From assembly GCA_963772375.1 (NCBI GenBank), contig CAVYXG010000007.1, forward strand, positions 213,675 through 277,674: DNA of 64,000 nucleotides. Direction: 5' to 3'. Both the position numbers and the translations under genes were made by a program. Shown here one piece after another: positions 42,052 to 50,796 of the stretch. This DNA comes from DATBHM01 sp963772375. GTDB taxonomy: Bacteria > Actinomycetota > UBA4738 > JACQTL01. The notes below the pieces were generated by a model, which saw only the letters and a program-made list of their open reading frames with translations, had not been told where the DNA came from and ran no database searches. Every line of letters begins with the position of its first letter. The stretch's first letter is position 1.

Positions 42052-43680
42052 ATGGCGAACGCATACGACGCGATCGTGGTGGGCGGCGGGCACAACGGGC
42101 TGGTCGCCGCGGCATACCTCGCCCGGGCCGGAGCCCGGACGGTGGTCCTCGAGGCCCGGCACAAGACCGGCGGCGCGGCGGCGACGGACCAGCCCTGGCC
42201 GGACGCTCCCGAGTTCAAGGTCACCACCCTGTCGTACGTGATGAGCCTGTTGCCGCCCACGATCGCCCGCGACCTGTCCCTGGAACGCCACGGCTACAGG
42301 GTGTTCCCGATGGGGCCGTACTACCAGGCCTGGCCGGACGGCACCTCCCTGCAGCTGTTCGCCGACGACGCCAAGCGCAACCACGACGAGATCTCGAAGT
42401 TCTCGAAGCGGGACGCGGACGCGATGCCGGAGTGGGACGCCTGGCTGTCGGGGATCGCGGACGTGATGGCGCCGCTGCTGATGGAGACCCCGCCGAAGAT
42501 CGGATCGCTGAGGGTCGCGGACCTGATCGACCAGCTCAAGGTGGTGTGGAAGTACCGCGGCATCGGCGTTCGCCGCGTCGGGGACATCACGCGGCTGTTC
42601 ACGATGAGCATCGCCGACCTGCTCGAGGACTGGTTCGAATCCGAGCAGGTGAAGGCCTCGCTCGCGATCAACGGCGTGATCGGGACGTGGGCGGGGCCGC
42701 GCGAGCCGGGAACGGCCTACGTGATGGCCCATCACTCCATCGGCGACATCGGCGACGGGCACCTGGGGAACTGGGGGTTCGCCGAGGGCGGCATGGGCGC
42801 CGTGGCCGAGGCCTGCCAGCGGGCCGCCGAGTCGTTCGGCGCGACGATGCGAACGAACGCCCCCGTGGAGCGGCTGCTCATCGCGAACGGCCGGGTCCGG
42901 GGCGCGGTCCTCCGGGGCGGCGAGGAGATCACGGCGCCGCTCGTGGTCACCGCCATCCACCCGAAGATCACGTTCCTCGACCACGTCGACCGCGGCGAGC
43001 TCCCCGCCGACTTCGTCCGCGACCTCGAGCAATGGCGCTCGCGGAGCGGCGTCGTAAAGATCAACCTCGCGCTCGCCGAGCTCCCCGACTTCATCGCCAA
43101 CCCGGGAACACAGCTCGGTGAGCACCACACCGGCTCGGTCGAGATGTCCCTGTCGATGGATCACCTCGAGCGGGCGTTCGTCGACGCGCGCGAGGGCCGA
43201 GCCGCCGAACGGCCGTTCAGCGACGGCTGCATCCCGACGGCCTTCGACAGGACGCTGGCGCCCGAGGGCCGGCACATCATGTCGCTGTTCACGCAGTGGG
43301 TCCCGCACGAGTGGTCGGAGGAACCCCACACCGACGAGCTCGAGGCGTACGCGGACCGGGTGATCGACTCGTACACGGAGCTCGCGCCCAACCTCAAGGG
43401 CGCGATCCTGCACCGCCAGGTCATCGGGCCGTACGAGATGGAGCAGGAGTACGGGCTGATCGGGGGCAATATCTTCCACGGGGAGCTGTCGCTGGAGCAG
43501 CTGTTCCACATGCGGCCCGCGCCGGGGTACGCGGACTACCGCTCCCCCATCACCGGGCTGTACCAGGCCAGCAGCGCGACCCACGGCGGCGGCGGTGTGT
43601 GCGGCATCCCCGGGCACCACGCGGTTCGCGAGATCATGCGGGACCGGAAGCGGGCCAAGCGGAGCCTTCGATCGAGGTGA
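42052..43680 (+). CDS. CrtI/PYROXD2-like FAD-dependent oxidoreductase
   Basis: The 542-aa product has an N-terminal FAD Rossmann motif (DAIVVGGGHNGLVAAAYLAR, then VVLEARHKTGGAA). A phytoene-desaturase/amine-oxidase-like C-terminal domain follows, with FAEGGMGAVAEACQRAAESF, SMDHLERAF and the terminal FAD-contact stretch (GLYQASSATHGGGGVCGIPG). It oxidises a C-C or C-N bond of an unknown substrate. ATG 42052 is used; the longer upstream frame crosses the operator. The TGA overlaps the GTG of the next gene (GTGA), so it is the first gene of an operon. Confidence 0.84.
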   Translation: MANAYDAIVVGGGHNGLVAAAYLARAGARTVVLEARHKTGGAAATDQPWPDAPEFKVTTLSYVMSLLPPTIARDLSLERHGYRVFPMGPYYQAWPDGTSLQLFADDAKRNHDEISKFSKRDADAMPEWDAWLSGIADVMAPLLMETPPKIGSLRVADLIDQLKVVWKYRGIGVRRVGDITRLFTMSIADLLEDWFESEQVKASLAINGVIGTWAGPREPGTAYVMAHHSIGDIGDGHLGNWGFAEGGMGAVAEACQRAAESFGATMRTNAPVERLLIANGRVRGAVLRGGEEITAPLVVTAIHPKITFLDHVDRGELPADFVRDLEQWRSRSGVVKINLALAELPDFIANPGTQLGEHHTGSVEMSLSMDHLERAFVDAREGRAAERPFSDGCIPTAFDRTLAPEGRHIMSLFTQWVPHEWSEEPHTDELEAYADRVIDSYTELAPNLKGAILHRQVIGPYEMEQEYGLIGGNIFHGELSLEQLFHMRPAPGYADYRSPITGLYQASSATHGGGGVCGIPGHHAVREIMRDRKRAKRSLRSR

Positions 43681-45794
43681 ACGCCGGCCCCCGGCAGGAG
43701 GGGCTCGCCATCGCGGAACCGGGCCAGGGACTGGCCGTCATGCTCGACGCGCGATCCATTGCCGTCGTCGGGGCGAGCGGGCGGCCGGGGTCGTTCGGCG
43801 AGCAGCTGATGGTTCAGCTGCGCACCGGCGGCTACGGGGGCGAGGTGTTCCCGGTGAACCCGTCCTACGACGAGGTCATGGGGCGGCCGTGCTTCGATGC
43901 GATCGGCGACGTCCCGCAGCCCGTCGACCTCGCGATCCTGGGCGTGGCCAACGCCCGGCTGGAGGAACAGCTCCGGGCGGCCGCCGGCGCAGGGGCGCGG
44001 TCCGCGGTGATCTTCTCCAGCACCTACGAGGACCCTCGCCCGGGGGTGGCGCCGCTGCGTGAGCGGCTCGCCGCGATCGCCCGCGACGCCGGCATGGTGA
44101 TCTGCGGCAGCAACGGCATGGGGTTCCTGAACGTCGAACGGGGCCTCCGCGCGTGCGGGTTCCTCGAACCGGCGGACCTCGCGCCCGGGGGCATCTGCTT
44201 CCTCACCCACTCCGGGTCGGTGTTCTCGGCGGTGCTGCACAACGACCGAGGGCTGCGGTTCAACCTGGTGGTCTCGCCCGGGATCGAGCTCACGACGACC
44301 ATGGCCGACTACCTGCATCACGCGCTCACGCTGGACAGCACGCGCGTGGTGGGGCTGTTCCTCGAGTCGGCCCGCGATCCGTCCAACTTCGTCGACGCCC
44401 TCCGGGCGGCGGCCGAACGCGACGTGCCGGTCGTCGCGCTGAAGATCGGACGGGCGGAGGAGTCGCGGTCGCTCGTGGAGGCGCACTCCGGCGCGCTGGC
44501 CGGCGAGGACGCGGCGTACGACGCGGTGTTCGACGCGGTCGGCGTGCACCGCGTCGAGACGCTCGACGAGATGGCCGACACGCTCGAGCTGTTCCAGGCG
44601 GGGCGGCGCGCGCGGCCGGGGGGCCTGGCCGCGATCCACGACTCCGGCGGCGAGCGCGCCCACCTGCTCGACGTGGCGGCGACGGTCGGGGTGCCGTTCG
44701 CGCGCATCTCCGAGGCGACCACGCATCGGCTCTCGAAGATCCTCGAGCCCGGCCTCCCGGCGGTGAACCCCCTGGACGCCTGGGGCACCGGCAACGACAG
44801 CGAACGCATCTACGTCGACTGCATCCGCGTCCTGGCGGCCGACGCCGACGCGGCGGCGGTGGCGTTCGTCGTCGACCTGACCACGCAGGACCCACCGGAG
44901 GGCGGCTACGTCGAGGTGGCGAAGGCGATGTGGCCGGAGCTCGGCCTGCCGTTCGCGGTGCTGTCGAACCTCGGCGCGGCGATCGATCCGAACGACGTCC
45001 GGTCGATCCGGGGCGCCGGCGTTCCCGTGCTGGAGGGAACCCGAACGGGGCTGGCGGCGTTGCGGCATCTGTTCGCCGACCGGGACTTCCGCGCGCGACC
45101 GGCCGCATCGGCCGGGATGCCCGTGGCGCCGGAGGTCCGCGCGCGGTGGCGGGAGCGGCTGGCGGGCGGTGAACGGCTCGACGAGGTCGACGCACTGGCG
45201 TTGCTCTCCGACTACGGCATCGCGGTCGCCAGGTCCGAACGCGCGACCGATTTCCCAGGGGCCATCGACGCGGCTCGGCGCGTCGGATTCCCCGTGGCGG
45301 TGAAGACGGCGGAGCTCGACCACAAGACCGAGGCGAACGGCGTGCGGCTGGGGATCGCCGACGAGGACGGCGTCGCGGCCGCGTACCGCGACCTGGCCGA
45401 GCTGGGGCCCCGGGTGACGGTCGCCGCGATGGCCCCGCCGGGGGTGGAGGTGGCGCTCGGCGTCGTCCGCGACGCCCAGTTCGGGCCCCTGGTGCTCGTC
45501 GCCGCGGGCGGAACCCTGGTCGAGGTGCTGCGGGATCGCAGGCTGGCCCTGCCGCCGGTCGACGACGCGGGCGCCCGGAGGCTCCTCGACGGGCCGTCCG
45601 TCGGACGGCTCCTTCGCGGCGTGCGCGGCGCCCCGCCGGCCGACGTCGACGCCCTGGCCCGGGCGGTCGCCCGGCTGTCGGTGCTGGCCCGGGATCTGGG
45701 CGACCTCGTCGAGGCGATCGACGTCAACCCCGTCCTGGCCGGCCCGGACGGCGCCGTCGCGGTCGACGCCCTCGTGATCGCCCGGAGCGCCTGA
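43677..45794 (+). CDS. acyl-CoA synthetase (ADP-forming), single-chain
   Basis: The 705-aa product combines the alpha and beta parts of ADP-forming acetyl-CoA-synthetase-like enzymes. It has a CoA-binding domain (about 20-140: SIAVVGASGRPGSFGEQLM), a succinyl-CoA-ligase-like domain (FLTHSGSVFSAVL; VEAHSGALAGEDAAYDAVFD, with the probable phospho-His) and a C-terminal ATP-grasp domain (about 490-705: ALLSDYGIAVARS, FPVAVKTAELDHKTEANGVR). It activates an organic acid with CoA using ATP. This would supply the substrate of the acyl-CoA dehydrogenases. GTG 43677 overlaps the previous stop; ATG 43740 is an alternative. Confidence 0.86.
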   Translation: MNAGPRQEGLAIAEPGQGLAVMLDARSIAVVGASGRPGSFGEQLMVQLRTGGYGGEVFPVNPSYDEVMGRPCFDAIGDVPQPVDLAILGVANARLEEQLRAAAGAGARSAVIFSSTYEDPRPGVAPLRERLAAIARDAGMVICGSNGMGFLNVERGLRACGFLEPADLAPGGICFLTHSGSVFSAVLHNDRGLRFNLVVSPGIELTTTMADYLHHALTLDSTRVVGLFLESARDPSNFVDALRAAAERDVPVVALKIGRAEESRSLVEAHSGALAGEDAAYDAVFDAVGVHRVETLDEMADTLELFQAGRRARPGGLAAIHDSGGERAHLLDVAATVGVPFARISEATTHRLSKILEPGLPAVNPLDAWGTGNDSERIYVDCIRVLAADADAAAVAFVVDLTTQDPPEGGYVEVAKAMWPELGLPFAVLSNLGAAIDPNDVRSIRGAGVPVLEGTRTGLAALRHLFADRDFRARPAASAGMPVAPEVRARWRERLAGGERLDEVDALALLSDYGIAVARSERATDFPGAIDAARRVGFPVAVKTAELDHKTEANGVRLGIADEDGVAAAYRDLAELGPRVTVAAMAPPGVEVALGVVRDAQFGPLVLVAAGGTLVEVLRDRRLALPPVDDAGARRLLDGPSVGRLLRGVRGAPPADVDALARAVARLSVLARDLGDLVEAIDVNPVLAGPDGAVAVDALVIARSA

Positions 45795-46981
45795 TGAACC
45801 TCGAGCTGACCCCCGAGGACGCCGCGCTCCAGCGGCGCGCCTGGGCGTTCACGGAGGAGTTCCTGTTCCCGTTCGAGCTGGAGTGCGAGGAACACCGCGG
45901 CCTCTCCGACGACAGCCTGGCGACGATCCGGCGCGCGGTGCAGGGCGGCGGGTGGAACGCCATCAACCACTCGACGGAGGACGGCGGGCAGGGGTTCGAC
46001 CTGTTCCGCCAGGCGCTCGTCCAGGAGGAGATGGGAAAGGCCACCGGCGCGTTGTGGGACGTGGTGTGGCGGCCGTCGATCCCGCTCCGCGTGGGAACCG
46101 AGCCGCAGAAGGAGCGCTACCTTCGCCCGGCCTGCCGGGGCGAGCGGCGCGACGCTTACGCGATCACCGAGGAGGGCGCCGGGTCGGACCCGTCGATGAT
46201 CCGGACGGCCGCCCGCCGCGACGGCGACGGGTTCGTCCTCGACGGCGAGAAGTGGCACGTCACCGTGGGCGACGTCGCCGATTTCATCATGGTCCACGCG
46301 CACGTCGACGGCGATCCCGCGCTGCCGACGGTGTTCCTCGTCGACAAGGACCTGCCGGGCGTCCGCCAGGTCCGCGCGCCCCGGTACATGCACACGTTCG
46401 TGTTCGAACACCCCGTGTTCGCGTTCCAGGGCGTGCGGCTGGGGCCGGAACAGGTGCTGGGCGAGGTGGGCGGGGGCGGTGAGCTCACGAAGGACTGGTT
46501 CGTCGAGGAACGGCTGATGATCGGGGCTCGGACGGTCGGCGCGTCGATCCGGCTCCTGGAGCTCTCGACCGCGTTCGCCGGCGAACGGCGCGCGTTCGGC
46601 GTTCCGATCGCGGAGCACCAGGGCGTCGAGTTCATGCTGGCCGACATGGCGGCCGAGGTCATGGCGGCCAAGTCGCTGCTGTACCGGGTGGCGTGGCAGG
46701 CCGCGCGGGGGAGCCTCACTCGGCGTGAGCTCCATCACCAGGCCGCCGCGGTCAAGCTAGTGTGCTCCGAGACCGCCGGCCGCGTGGCCGACCGCGCCGT
46801 GCAGATCCACGGCGGGCGCGGCTACATGCGCGAGCAGCCGGTCGAGCGGCTGTGGCGGGAGCTCCGCGTGGACCGCATCTGGGAGGGGACCTCCGAGATG
46901 CAGCGTTCGATCCTGGGCGGGGAGCTCCGCAAGCGGGGGCCGGCGCTGTTCACCGACTGGCCGGGCTCCACCCCGGCCTGA
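45794..46981 (+). CDS. acyl-CoA dehydrogenase (second)
   Basis: The 395-aa product has the full ACAD set: AYAITEEGAGSDPSMI, EKWHVTVGDVADFIMVHA, AVQIHGGRGYMREQPVERLW and RIWEGTSEMQRSILG with the likely catalytic Glu. It is clearly related to the protein at 34328 and may act on a different intermediate of the same pathway. ATG 45794 overlaps the preceding stop (ATGA), so it is translationally coupled to the synthetase. Confidence 0.87.
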   Translation: MNLELTPEDAALQRRAWAFTEEFLFPFELECEEHRGLSDDSLATIRRAVQGGGWNAINHSTEDGGQGFDLFRQALVQEEMGKATGALWDVVWRPSIPLRVGTEPQKERYLRPACRGERRDAYAITEEGAGSDPSMIRTAARRDGDGFVLDGEKWHVTVGDVADFIMVHAHVDGDPALPTVFLVDKDLPGVRQVRAPRYMHTFVFEHPVFAFQGVRLGPEQVLGEVGGGGELTKDWFVEERLMIGARTVGASIRLLELSTAFAGERRAFGVPIAEHQGVEFMLADMAAEVMAAKSLLYRVAWQAARGSLTRRELHHQAAAVKLVCSETAGRVADRAVQIHGGRGYMREQPVERLWRELRVDRIWEGTSEMQRSILGGELRKRGPALFTDWPGSTPA

Positions 46982-46993
46982 CGCCGAGTCGGG

Positions 46994-48430
46994 CTATCGG
47001 GGACCCCAGTGGTACCCGAGCATCCGAGGCGTGCGGGCAACCAGCCCGGCCGCGGGCGACGGCTTCCGTCCCTGGTCGGCCGCGTCGTCCAGCTTCACGA
47101 TGGCCTCGCGGACGAGGAACCCGCCAACCGTCCGCAGCGGTTCCGGCGGGAACGGCGCCGGCAGGTGGCCGACCAGCGGCAGCGTGGTCCATTCGTCCTC
47201 ACGGCCGGCGACGAGCCCGGCGAGCACATGGCCGCCGAGGTGGCTCGGCGCGACGCCGTTCCCCGAGTACCCCACGCCGTGGTGGACGTTCCCGGTGGGC
47301 CACGTCCCGAAGAACGGCAGGTGCGACGGCGACATGTCGATCGGCCCGCCCCAGGAGTCCACGATCGGCACACGGTCGAAGCTCGGGAACGTCCGCCGGA
47401 GGCCGGCCGCCGCCCGCCGAGCCGACTCGGCGTCGTGGGTGAACCGGTCGCCCACCCGTGACCCCAGCGCGCCCCGCCCGCCCCCGCCCCCGAACGCGAT
47501 CCGGCCGTCGTTCGTGGTCCGGTAGTAGTGCAACGCGGAGCGGCAGTCCGTGATGCACTCCCCGCCCGTCCACCCGAGCTCCTCGAGCAGCTCCGGTGCC
47601 GGCGCGGTCAGCACGATGTAGCTGCCGAACGCCACCAGCCGGGACCGGATCGAACGGAAGCCGCCGGCCCACGCGTTCATCGCGATCACCGCCTGCTCCG
47701 CCCGCACCGTTCCCCGCGGGGTCTCCGCCTCCGCCGGCGGGCCGGCCCGGAACCGCCGGACCGGGGTTCCCTCGAAGATTCCGACGCCGCGTTCCAGCAG
47801 GACCCGACGCAGGCCCCGCGCCAGGCGGGCCGGGTGCACCGTCGCGCCGTCCCGCATGAACACGCCGCCCCGGTACACCGGCGAGTCGCACCGTCGCCGG
47901 ACGTCCTCGGGCGCGAGCTCCAAGTACTCGCCCGCGGCGCCGAGGCGCGCCGCCTCCTCCACCGCCGAACGCCACGCGCCGTCCTGACCCGGCGACGCGG
48001 CGACGTCGAGGTACCCGCCCGGCGTGTACCAGGCGTCGACGGCGTGGTCGCGACACCACTCCCCGATCGACCGGATGCTCCAGCCGAGCGCCCGGCACGC
48101 CGCCAGCGCGGGCTCCTCGCCGAACATCTCCACCAGCTCGGGGAGCTCGTCCCACCATCCGGTGAGGAACCCGCCGTTCCGGCCGCTCGCGCCGCCGCCG
48201 CAGATGTCACGCTCCAGCACGACCACCCGGATCCCGGGGCGCTCCTCGACGAGGAACAGCGCGGTCCACATGCCCGTGTACCCGCCCCCCAGCACCACGA
48301 CGTCGGCCTCGATCCGGCGGTCGAGCGGCGGGCAGAGCTCCCCCGGGTCGGCGGCGAGGGCCTCGCGCAACCACCAGGACCGCCGTCCGCCGGGGGCCGG
48401 GAAGTCGATGGGGTGGGCTCGGCTCGCCAT
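46994..48430 (-). CDS. DAO-family FAD oxidase, gamma-glutamylputrescine-oxidase-like
   Basis: The 478-aa product has a 40-residue lead, then an FAD motif VVVLGGGYTGMWTALFLVEE and a DAO-type body: CGGGASGRNGGFLTGWWDEL, YRTTNDGRIAFGGGGG, GPIDMSPSHLPFF and VGYSGNGVAPSHLGG. The ASGRNGG and GYSGNG motifs are typical of PuuB and related amine oxidases. It would oxidise an amine to an aldehyde with release of ammonia or amine, giving the substrate for the aldehyde dehydrogenase at 31222. It converges on the second ACAD gene with a 12-base gap. ATG 48430 is used. Confidence 0.85.
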   Translation of the reverse strand: MASRAHPIDFPAPGGRRSWWLREALAADPGELCPPLDRRIEADVVVLGGGYTGMWTALFLVEERPGIRVVVLERDICGGGASGRNGGFLTGWWDELPELVEMFGEEPALAACRALGWSIRSIGEWCRDHAVDAWYTPGGYLDVAASPGQDGAWRSAVEEAARLGAAGEYLELAPEDVRRRCDSPVYRGGVFMRDGATVHPARLARGLRRVLLERGVGIFEGTPVRRFRAGPPAEAETPRGTVRAEQAVIAMNAWAGGFRSIRSRLVAFGSYIVLTAPAPELLEELGWTGGECITDCRSALHYYRTTNDGRIAFGGGGGRGALGSRVGDRFTHDAESARRAAAGLRRTFPSFDRVPIVDSWGGPIDMSPSHLPFFGTWPTGNVHHGVGYSGNGVAPSHLGGHVLAGLVAGREDEWTTLPLVGHLPAPFPPEPLRTVGGFLVREAIVKLDDAADQGRKPSPAAGLVARTPRMLGYHWGPR

Positions 48431-48558
48431 CGGCGCATGGTACCGGTCGGTTTGGTGCGGCCGTGGGCGGGTACCACTGTGTTCGTCGGGGCACCAGCCC
48501 CTGCCCGCTCGAGAACCAGGGATCGCCCGCGAGGGCTTCCGAGCACGGGGGACACACC

Positions 48559-49418
48559 ATGTCCGGGAGCAGGAACCGCACCGCAGCCGTCCTCCTGGCC
48601 GCCGCCGCGGTCGTGTTCGCGTCGGCGAGCCTCATCCTGGTGCTCCCACAGGGCCGGCCGGCGTCAGCGTCGCCGCGGCCGATGCTCTCGCTCCCGCTCC
48701 CGAGTCCCTCGCTGCCGATTCCGCTGCCGACCCTCCTGCCCAGCCCGAAGCCGAGCGTGTCCACGCCCTCCGTTCCATCGCCCAAGCCGACGACCCCGAA
48801 GCCCAAGCCCAGCCCGACCCACAGCACCGGTGGGGGCGGGGGTGGCGGTGGCACCGGTGGGGGCGGAGGAACCGGCGGTGGCGGTGGTGGCGGCACTGGC
48901 GATGGGGGCACCGGCGGTGGTGGCGGTGGCGGAACCGGTGGTGGTGGTGGTGGTGGTGGCGGGACCTCGGGCGGGGGTGGCGGGACCGGTGGTTCGACCG
49001 GTGGCGGTTCGACCGGTGGGGGATCGACCGGTCCGGAGGCGGCGTCCCCAGCGGCGGCCAGCCCGGATACCACCACGACTTCGGCACGGTGAAGGGGCCG
49101 CTCTTCCACTACACGGGCCCGTACCACTTCAAGGTGCCGTTCTCGATCGCCGGCTCGAAGGGCTCCGGCGGTGGAGGCGCCCGGACCGGCGGTTCGACCC
49201 GCTCCGCCGCCCCCGGAGGCGGCGGGGCCGTCACCGCGCCCCAGCCGGCACCCGCCTCGCAGCCCACCGGGCTCATCTGGGTGGCGCCGGCGGCCGAGCG
49301 CCATTCGTCGCACCCGGCGGGCCTGTGGCTGCTGATCCCGGCCGGCCTGCTGGCGATCGCGGCGGTTGCCGCGGTGGTGTTCGAGCCGAAGCAGCGCCGC
49401 GACCCGGCCGCCTCGTAA
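48559..49418 (+). pseudogene. Pro/Gly-rich secreted wall protein, frameshifted in its glycine tract
   Basis: ATG 48559 opens with an export signal (AAVLLAAAAVVFASASLILV), a Pro/Ser/Lys-rich segment and a long Gly/Thr tract (about 48830-49030), and as sequenced stops at 49092. One base off, the frame from about 49035 continues PGYHHDFGTVKGPLFHYTG and a C-terminal membrane helix (GLWLLIPAGLLAIAAVAAVV) with a basic tail, ending at 49418. The natural protein is probably one polypeptide of about 286 aa anchored at its C-terminus. The shift lies in a G-rich low-complexity tract, so a sequencing or assembly error is as likely as a mutation. Confidence 0.65.
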
Positions 49419-49434
49419 GCCGCGCTCCCGGGAG

Positions 49435-50565
49435 TCAGCCGAGCGGCTGCAGCGTCCGCCACTCCGACACGGAGGTTCTGGCGAACTCGTACAGGCTGGC
49501 GCCGAACACGTCCTCGCTCCGCGCAGCGTTCACGAAGGCCGCCGTCTCGGCGGACGTCATGTCGTCGGCGATGCCCCCGATCATGTGGATGGGGATCCCG
49601 GCGTCGCCGGTTTCGCGGCGGATGATCTCGACGTTGTCCCGGACGTACCGCGCCACCGCCGCCGCGCCGTGCTCGTGGAACGTGAAGTAGCTCATGGGCA
49701 GGACCACGTCGAAGGACTTCGACAGCTGCGAGTAGGGGAACCCCGGCCAGTAGGTCGGCACCCGGATCAGTCCCCGGGGCGACGGGATGATCGCGCCCAG
49801 CGGGTACGCGGGACCCACGGTGGAACGGACCATGGCGGCCAGCCGCAGGAAGTTCGCGATGCGCTCCGCCGGCGGCACGATGGCCGCCTCGATGTCCATG
49901 CCGAACCCGTCGTAGCGCTGCCCGCCTGCCTGGAACCGGATCACCCGCATGACCTGCGCGAAGTCGTGCCGGACGTTGCGGAAGAGCGGGAGGTACCAGG
50001 CGATCACCTTCAGGCCGGCCGCGTGCGCGGCGAAGATGAACCGGGCGGTCGTGGCCGGGAACGTCACCGCCGGGTGGCGGTAGCTGCCGGCCTCGAGGTA
50101 GACCGTCCGGACGCCGTTCGCGACCATCTCGCGCACCGACGCGGCGGGATCCCCGAACGCCCGGGGTCCGAACACGTCCGACTGGTCATAGATGTCGATC
50201 CAGGTTCCGAGGCCCCGAAAGGCGGAGATGTCGGGCTGCTCGTCAGTGGTCGGGGGCGGCGTGGGTGGGGGTGACGTGGGTGGCGGGGACGTGGGTGGCG
50301 GTGACGTGGGTGGCGGCGTTGTCGGGGGCGGTGCGGTGGTCAGAGCGGGCCGGGTCTTCGGCGGGCCCGTGTGACTTGGAGCCGGTTGGTGGGTGGGGCG
50401 CGCCGTCGGCGTCTGCGCACGTGGTGGGGTCGTGGCCGGCGCCCGTGTGACGGTCGGGGCGGCAGAGGGCCGAACGGACTGGTGGACTCCCGAGTGCTGC
50501 CCGCATGCGGCGGCCAGCACCGCGAGGGCATTCGCCACGACCAGGAACGACCGCCGAACCGTCAC
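49435..50565 (-). CDS. lipoprotein with glycoside-hydrolase-like TIM barrel
   Basis: The 376-aa product has a lipoprotein signal (VVANALAVLAAAC, Cys near 20), a Pro/Thr-rich wall-spanning linker with TSPPP repeats, and a barrel domain beginning LGTWIDIYDQSD. It matches the protein at 25998 motif by motif (GVRTVYLEAGSYRHPAV, GFGMDIEAAIVPP, FDVVLPMSYFTFHEHG, IGGIADDMTSAETAAF). It lacks that protein's C-terminal extension. GTG 50565 is chosen because it places the signal at the start. A TAGAAT hexamer seven bases upstream suggests a leaderless transcript. Substrate unknown. Confidence 0.72.
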   Translation of the reverse strand: MTVRRSFLVVANALAVLAAACGQHSGVHQSVRPSAAPTVTRAPATTPPRAQTPTARPTHQPAPSHTGPPKTRPALTTAPPPTTPPPTSPPPTSPPPTSPPPTPPPTTDEQPDISAFRGLGTWIDIYDQSDVFGPRAFGDPAASVREMVANGVRTVYLEAGSYRHPAVTFPATTARFIFAAHAAGLKVIAWYLPLFRNVRHDFAQVMRVIRFQAGGQRYDGFGMDIEAAIVPPAERIANFLRLAAMVRSTVGPAYPLGAIIPSPRGLIRVPTYWPGFPYSQLSKSFDVVLPMSYFTFHEHGAAAVARYVRDNVEIIRRETGDAGIPIHMIGGIADDMTSAETAAFVNAARSEDVFGASLYEFARTSVSEWRTLQPLG

Positions 50566-50796
50566 CCGGCCGATTCTAGGGGCGCCCGAGCGAATCACCG
50601 GGGAATCCAGGGGTCGGCCCGGCACCGACCCGAGAGGCTTCACCTGGACATGTGTGACGTCCCCTCGAAGAGGGCGTAATGTGCCCCCCCGTTGGGTTGG
50701 GCGACGAGAGCGAGACGTCGCCCCGGGCCGGCCGCCTCGGGCGCCGGGACGGTGCGACGATCGACCGCAAGCTGCAGAGGCGAGACGCAGGGGGGC

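Noticed and set aside
42025..45323. Long minus-strand frames opposite the FAD oxidoreductase and synthetase
   Set aside because: Shadows with no recognisable motif; the plus-strand genes have full family signatures.
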